13,944 nucleotides of DNA from SZUA-87 sp041687805 (GTDB taxonomy: Bacteria; Actinomycetota; Acidimicrobiia; Acidimicrobiales; Aldehydirespiratoraceae), in contig JBDNJK010000064.1 of assembly GCA_041687805.1 (NCBI GenBank), positions 1 to 13,944 of the forward strand, written 5' to 3'. A program made the position numbers and the translations under genes. Positions within the stretch are counted from its first letter, which is position 1, and every line of letters starts with the position of its first letter. Under the pieces are notes generated by a model. The model was given only the letters and a program-made list of their open reading frames with translations. It was not told the origin of the DNA and ran no database searches. Positions 12,836 to 13,944 of this stretch are shown here, one piece after another.

Positions 12836-13944
12836 ATGACCGACACTTATCGACTCTCTGACCGCTATACCCGCGATCACGGCACCGTATTCATGACCGG
12901 TGTTCAGGCATTGGCTCGAATTCCTATTGAACAGCTTCGCGTCGACCGTCGAAATGGCCTCACGACGGCTGCATTCGTGGCCGGGTATCCGGGGTCTCCG
13001 TTGGGGGGAGTCGATTCAGCTATGGCATCGGCCGCCAAGCTGGTCGAAGATCTTCCGATCGTGTTGAGGCCGTCTCTCAACGAGGAATACGCCGCCACCG
13101 CGGTGATGGGAAGCCAGTTGGCGGCCTCACGGCCCGATGCGCTGTACGACGGCGTGATCGGTCTCTGGTACGGCAAGGCGCCAGGAGTCGACAGGGCCAG
13201 CGATGCTCTTCGTCATGCAGTTTTCGCAGGCACTGACCCCAACGGCGGCGCGGTGGCGTTCGTCGGCGACGACCCAAGCGCCAAGTCATCGACCGTTCCG
13301 TCTTCATCGGCCGCGTCGCTTGCCGACATGCACATTCCGGTTCTCTACCCAGGCGACCCGTCCGAAGCACTCGATCTCGGTCGCCATGCCATCGCCATGA
13401 GCCGAGCCACCGGACTCTGGACCAGCCTCAAGATCGTGGCCGATGTAGCCGACGGCACCTCCACCGTCGATCTGAATCCGAGCCGAATAGAACCGCGCAT
13501 CCCACTGATCGATGGTCAGCCCTACCAACACAGCCCCGACGGGCGACTGCTCACTCCTCACACAGTCGACATCGAGCGTGAGATCTACGAAGTGCGCTAC
13601 GCGCTAGCTCTCGAATACGCCGCACTCAACCGGCTCAACCACACAACCGTCAACCCCTCCGACGCATGGATTGGCGTCGTTTCATCGGGTATCACCTACC
13701 GCGAGGTCCGCGAGGCGTTTGCTCGCCTCGGTCTCGCCACAGAGTCGCAACTCGCCGATGCCGGTATCAGATTGCTCAAGTTGGGTATGCCGATCCCGTT
13801 CAACGCATCAACGATTCGGTCGTTCGCGTCCGGCCTACAAGAGATCTTCGTCATCGAAGAGAAGCATCCCAACGTCGAGATCCTCATCAAGAATTCGCTC
13901 TACAACCACGTTGATCACCCGGTGGTAGTTGGGAAGTCCAACGA
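12836..13944 (+). CDS. Indolepyruvate ferredoxin oxidoreductase, fused large form (3' end beyond window)
   Basis: The frame is open from ATG 12836 to the last base, 369 codons without a stop. A GGGGGA ribosome site lies seven bases upstream. The protein starts TDTYRLSDRYTRDHGTVFMTGVQAL, then AGYPGSPLGGVD, NEEYAATAVMGSQ, GLWYGKAPGVDRASDALRHA and GDDPSAKSST, the N-terminal signature of the fused IorA-type oxidoreductases of about 1100-1200 residues. The conserved Glu in NEEYAATA is in the thiamine-pyrophosphate pyrimidine-domain region. These enzymes oxidatively decarboxylate aryl- or other 2-oxoacids from transamination to acyl-CoA and reduce ferredoxin. The C-terminal thiamine and gamma domains lie outside. 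It may act with gcvP in amino-acid breakdown, but shared transcription is not shown. Confidence 0.9.
   Translation, partial: MTDTYRLSDRYTRDHGTVFMTGVQALARIPIEQLRVDRRNGLTTAAFVAGYPGSPLGGVDSAMASAAKLVEDLPIVLRPSLNEEYAATAVMGSQLAASRPDALYDGVIGLWYGKAPGVDRASDALRHAVFAGTDPNGGAVAFVGDDPSAKSSTVPSSSAASLADMHIPVLYPGDPSEALDLGRHAIAMSRATGLWTSLKIVADVADGTSTVDLNPSRIEPRIPLIDGQPYQHSPDGRLLTPHTVDIEREIYEVRYALALEYAALNRLNHTTVNPSDAWIGVVSSGITYREVREAFARLGLATESQLADAGIRLLKLGMPIPFNASTIRSFASGLQEIFVIEEKHPNVEILIKNSLYNHVDHPVVVGKSN

Overview
The window looks like a chromosomal segment of an actinobacterium of moderately high GC. A marine or freshwater relative of the Acidimicrobiia is my best guess, from gene content only: a compact type II fatty-acid cluster, a SigR/RsrA-type sigma/anti-sigma pair, short tail-less HU, and a CCA-encoding tRNA. 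No rRNA, CRISPR array, insertion sequence or integrase is visible.

Layout. 1-420 is the 3' part of an iodotyrosine-deiodinase-like flavin reductase. 430-1508 is a small unit bounded by a perfect 22-bp direct repeat. One copy is the 3' end of a tRNA-Leu(CAA) gene (1493-1579, minus strand) and the other lies 10 bp after the stop of the first gene. The only gene between them is a homocysteine S-methyltransferase. This is the architecture of an element integrated at a tRNA 3' end, reduced to about 1 kb. 1875-6145 is a tightly packed plus-strand operon fabD-fabH-fabG-acpP-fabF, with overlapping stop/start codons at three of four junctions. FabD carries an extra C-terminal domain resembling a biotinyl/lipoyl fold without the modifiable lysine. 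A fabZ dehydratase gene faces the operon on the minus strand, its stop 1 bp from that of fabF. Upstream of fabZ are a strong terminator and the gene for an HU-type nucleoid protein.

7168-9717 is a redox-control locus. On the minus strand, a small HxxxCxxC zinc-finger protein, a CcdA membrane thiol transporter and a membrane-anchored TlpA-like thioredoxin form a coupled operon. Divergent from it, on the plus strand, are an ECF sigma factor resembling SigR/SigH and a translationally coupled anti-sigma whose Cys/His ligand spacing equals that of RsrA. In the 93-bp divergent gap lies a GGAAT-N18-GTT motif, the known SigR/SigH promoter form, pointing at the ccdA operon. The locus therefore reads as a disulfide-stress circuit that probably controls extracytoplasmic thiol reduction.

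9826-12729 is a full-length glycine decarboxylase (gcvP) without gcvT or gcvH nearby. From 12836 to the window end runs the N-terminal part of a fused indolepyruvate ferredoxin oxidoreductase, open at the edge.

Functions are read from recalled family motifs; no database search was made.
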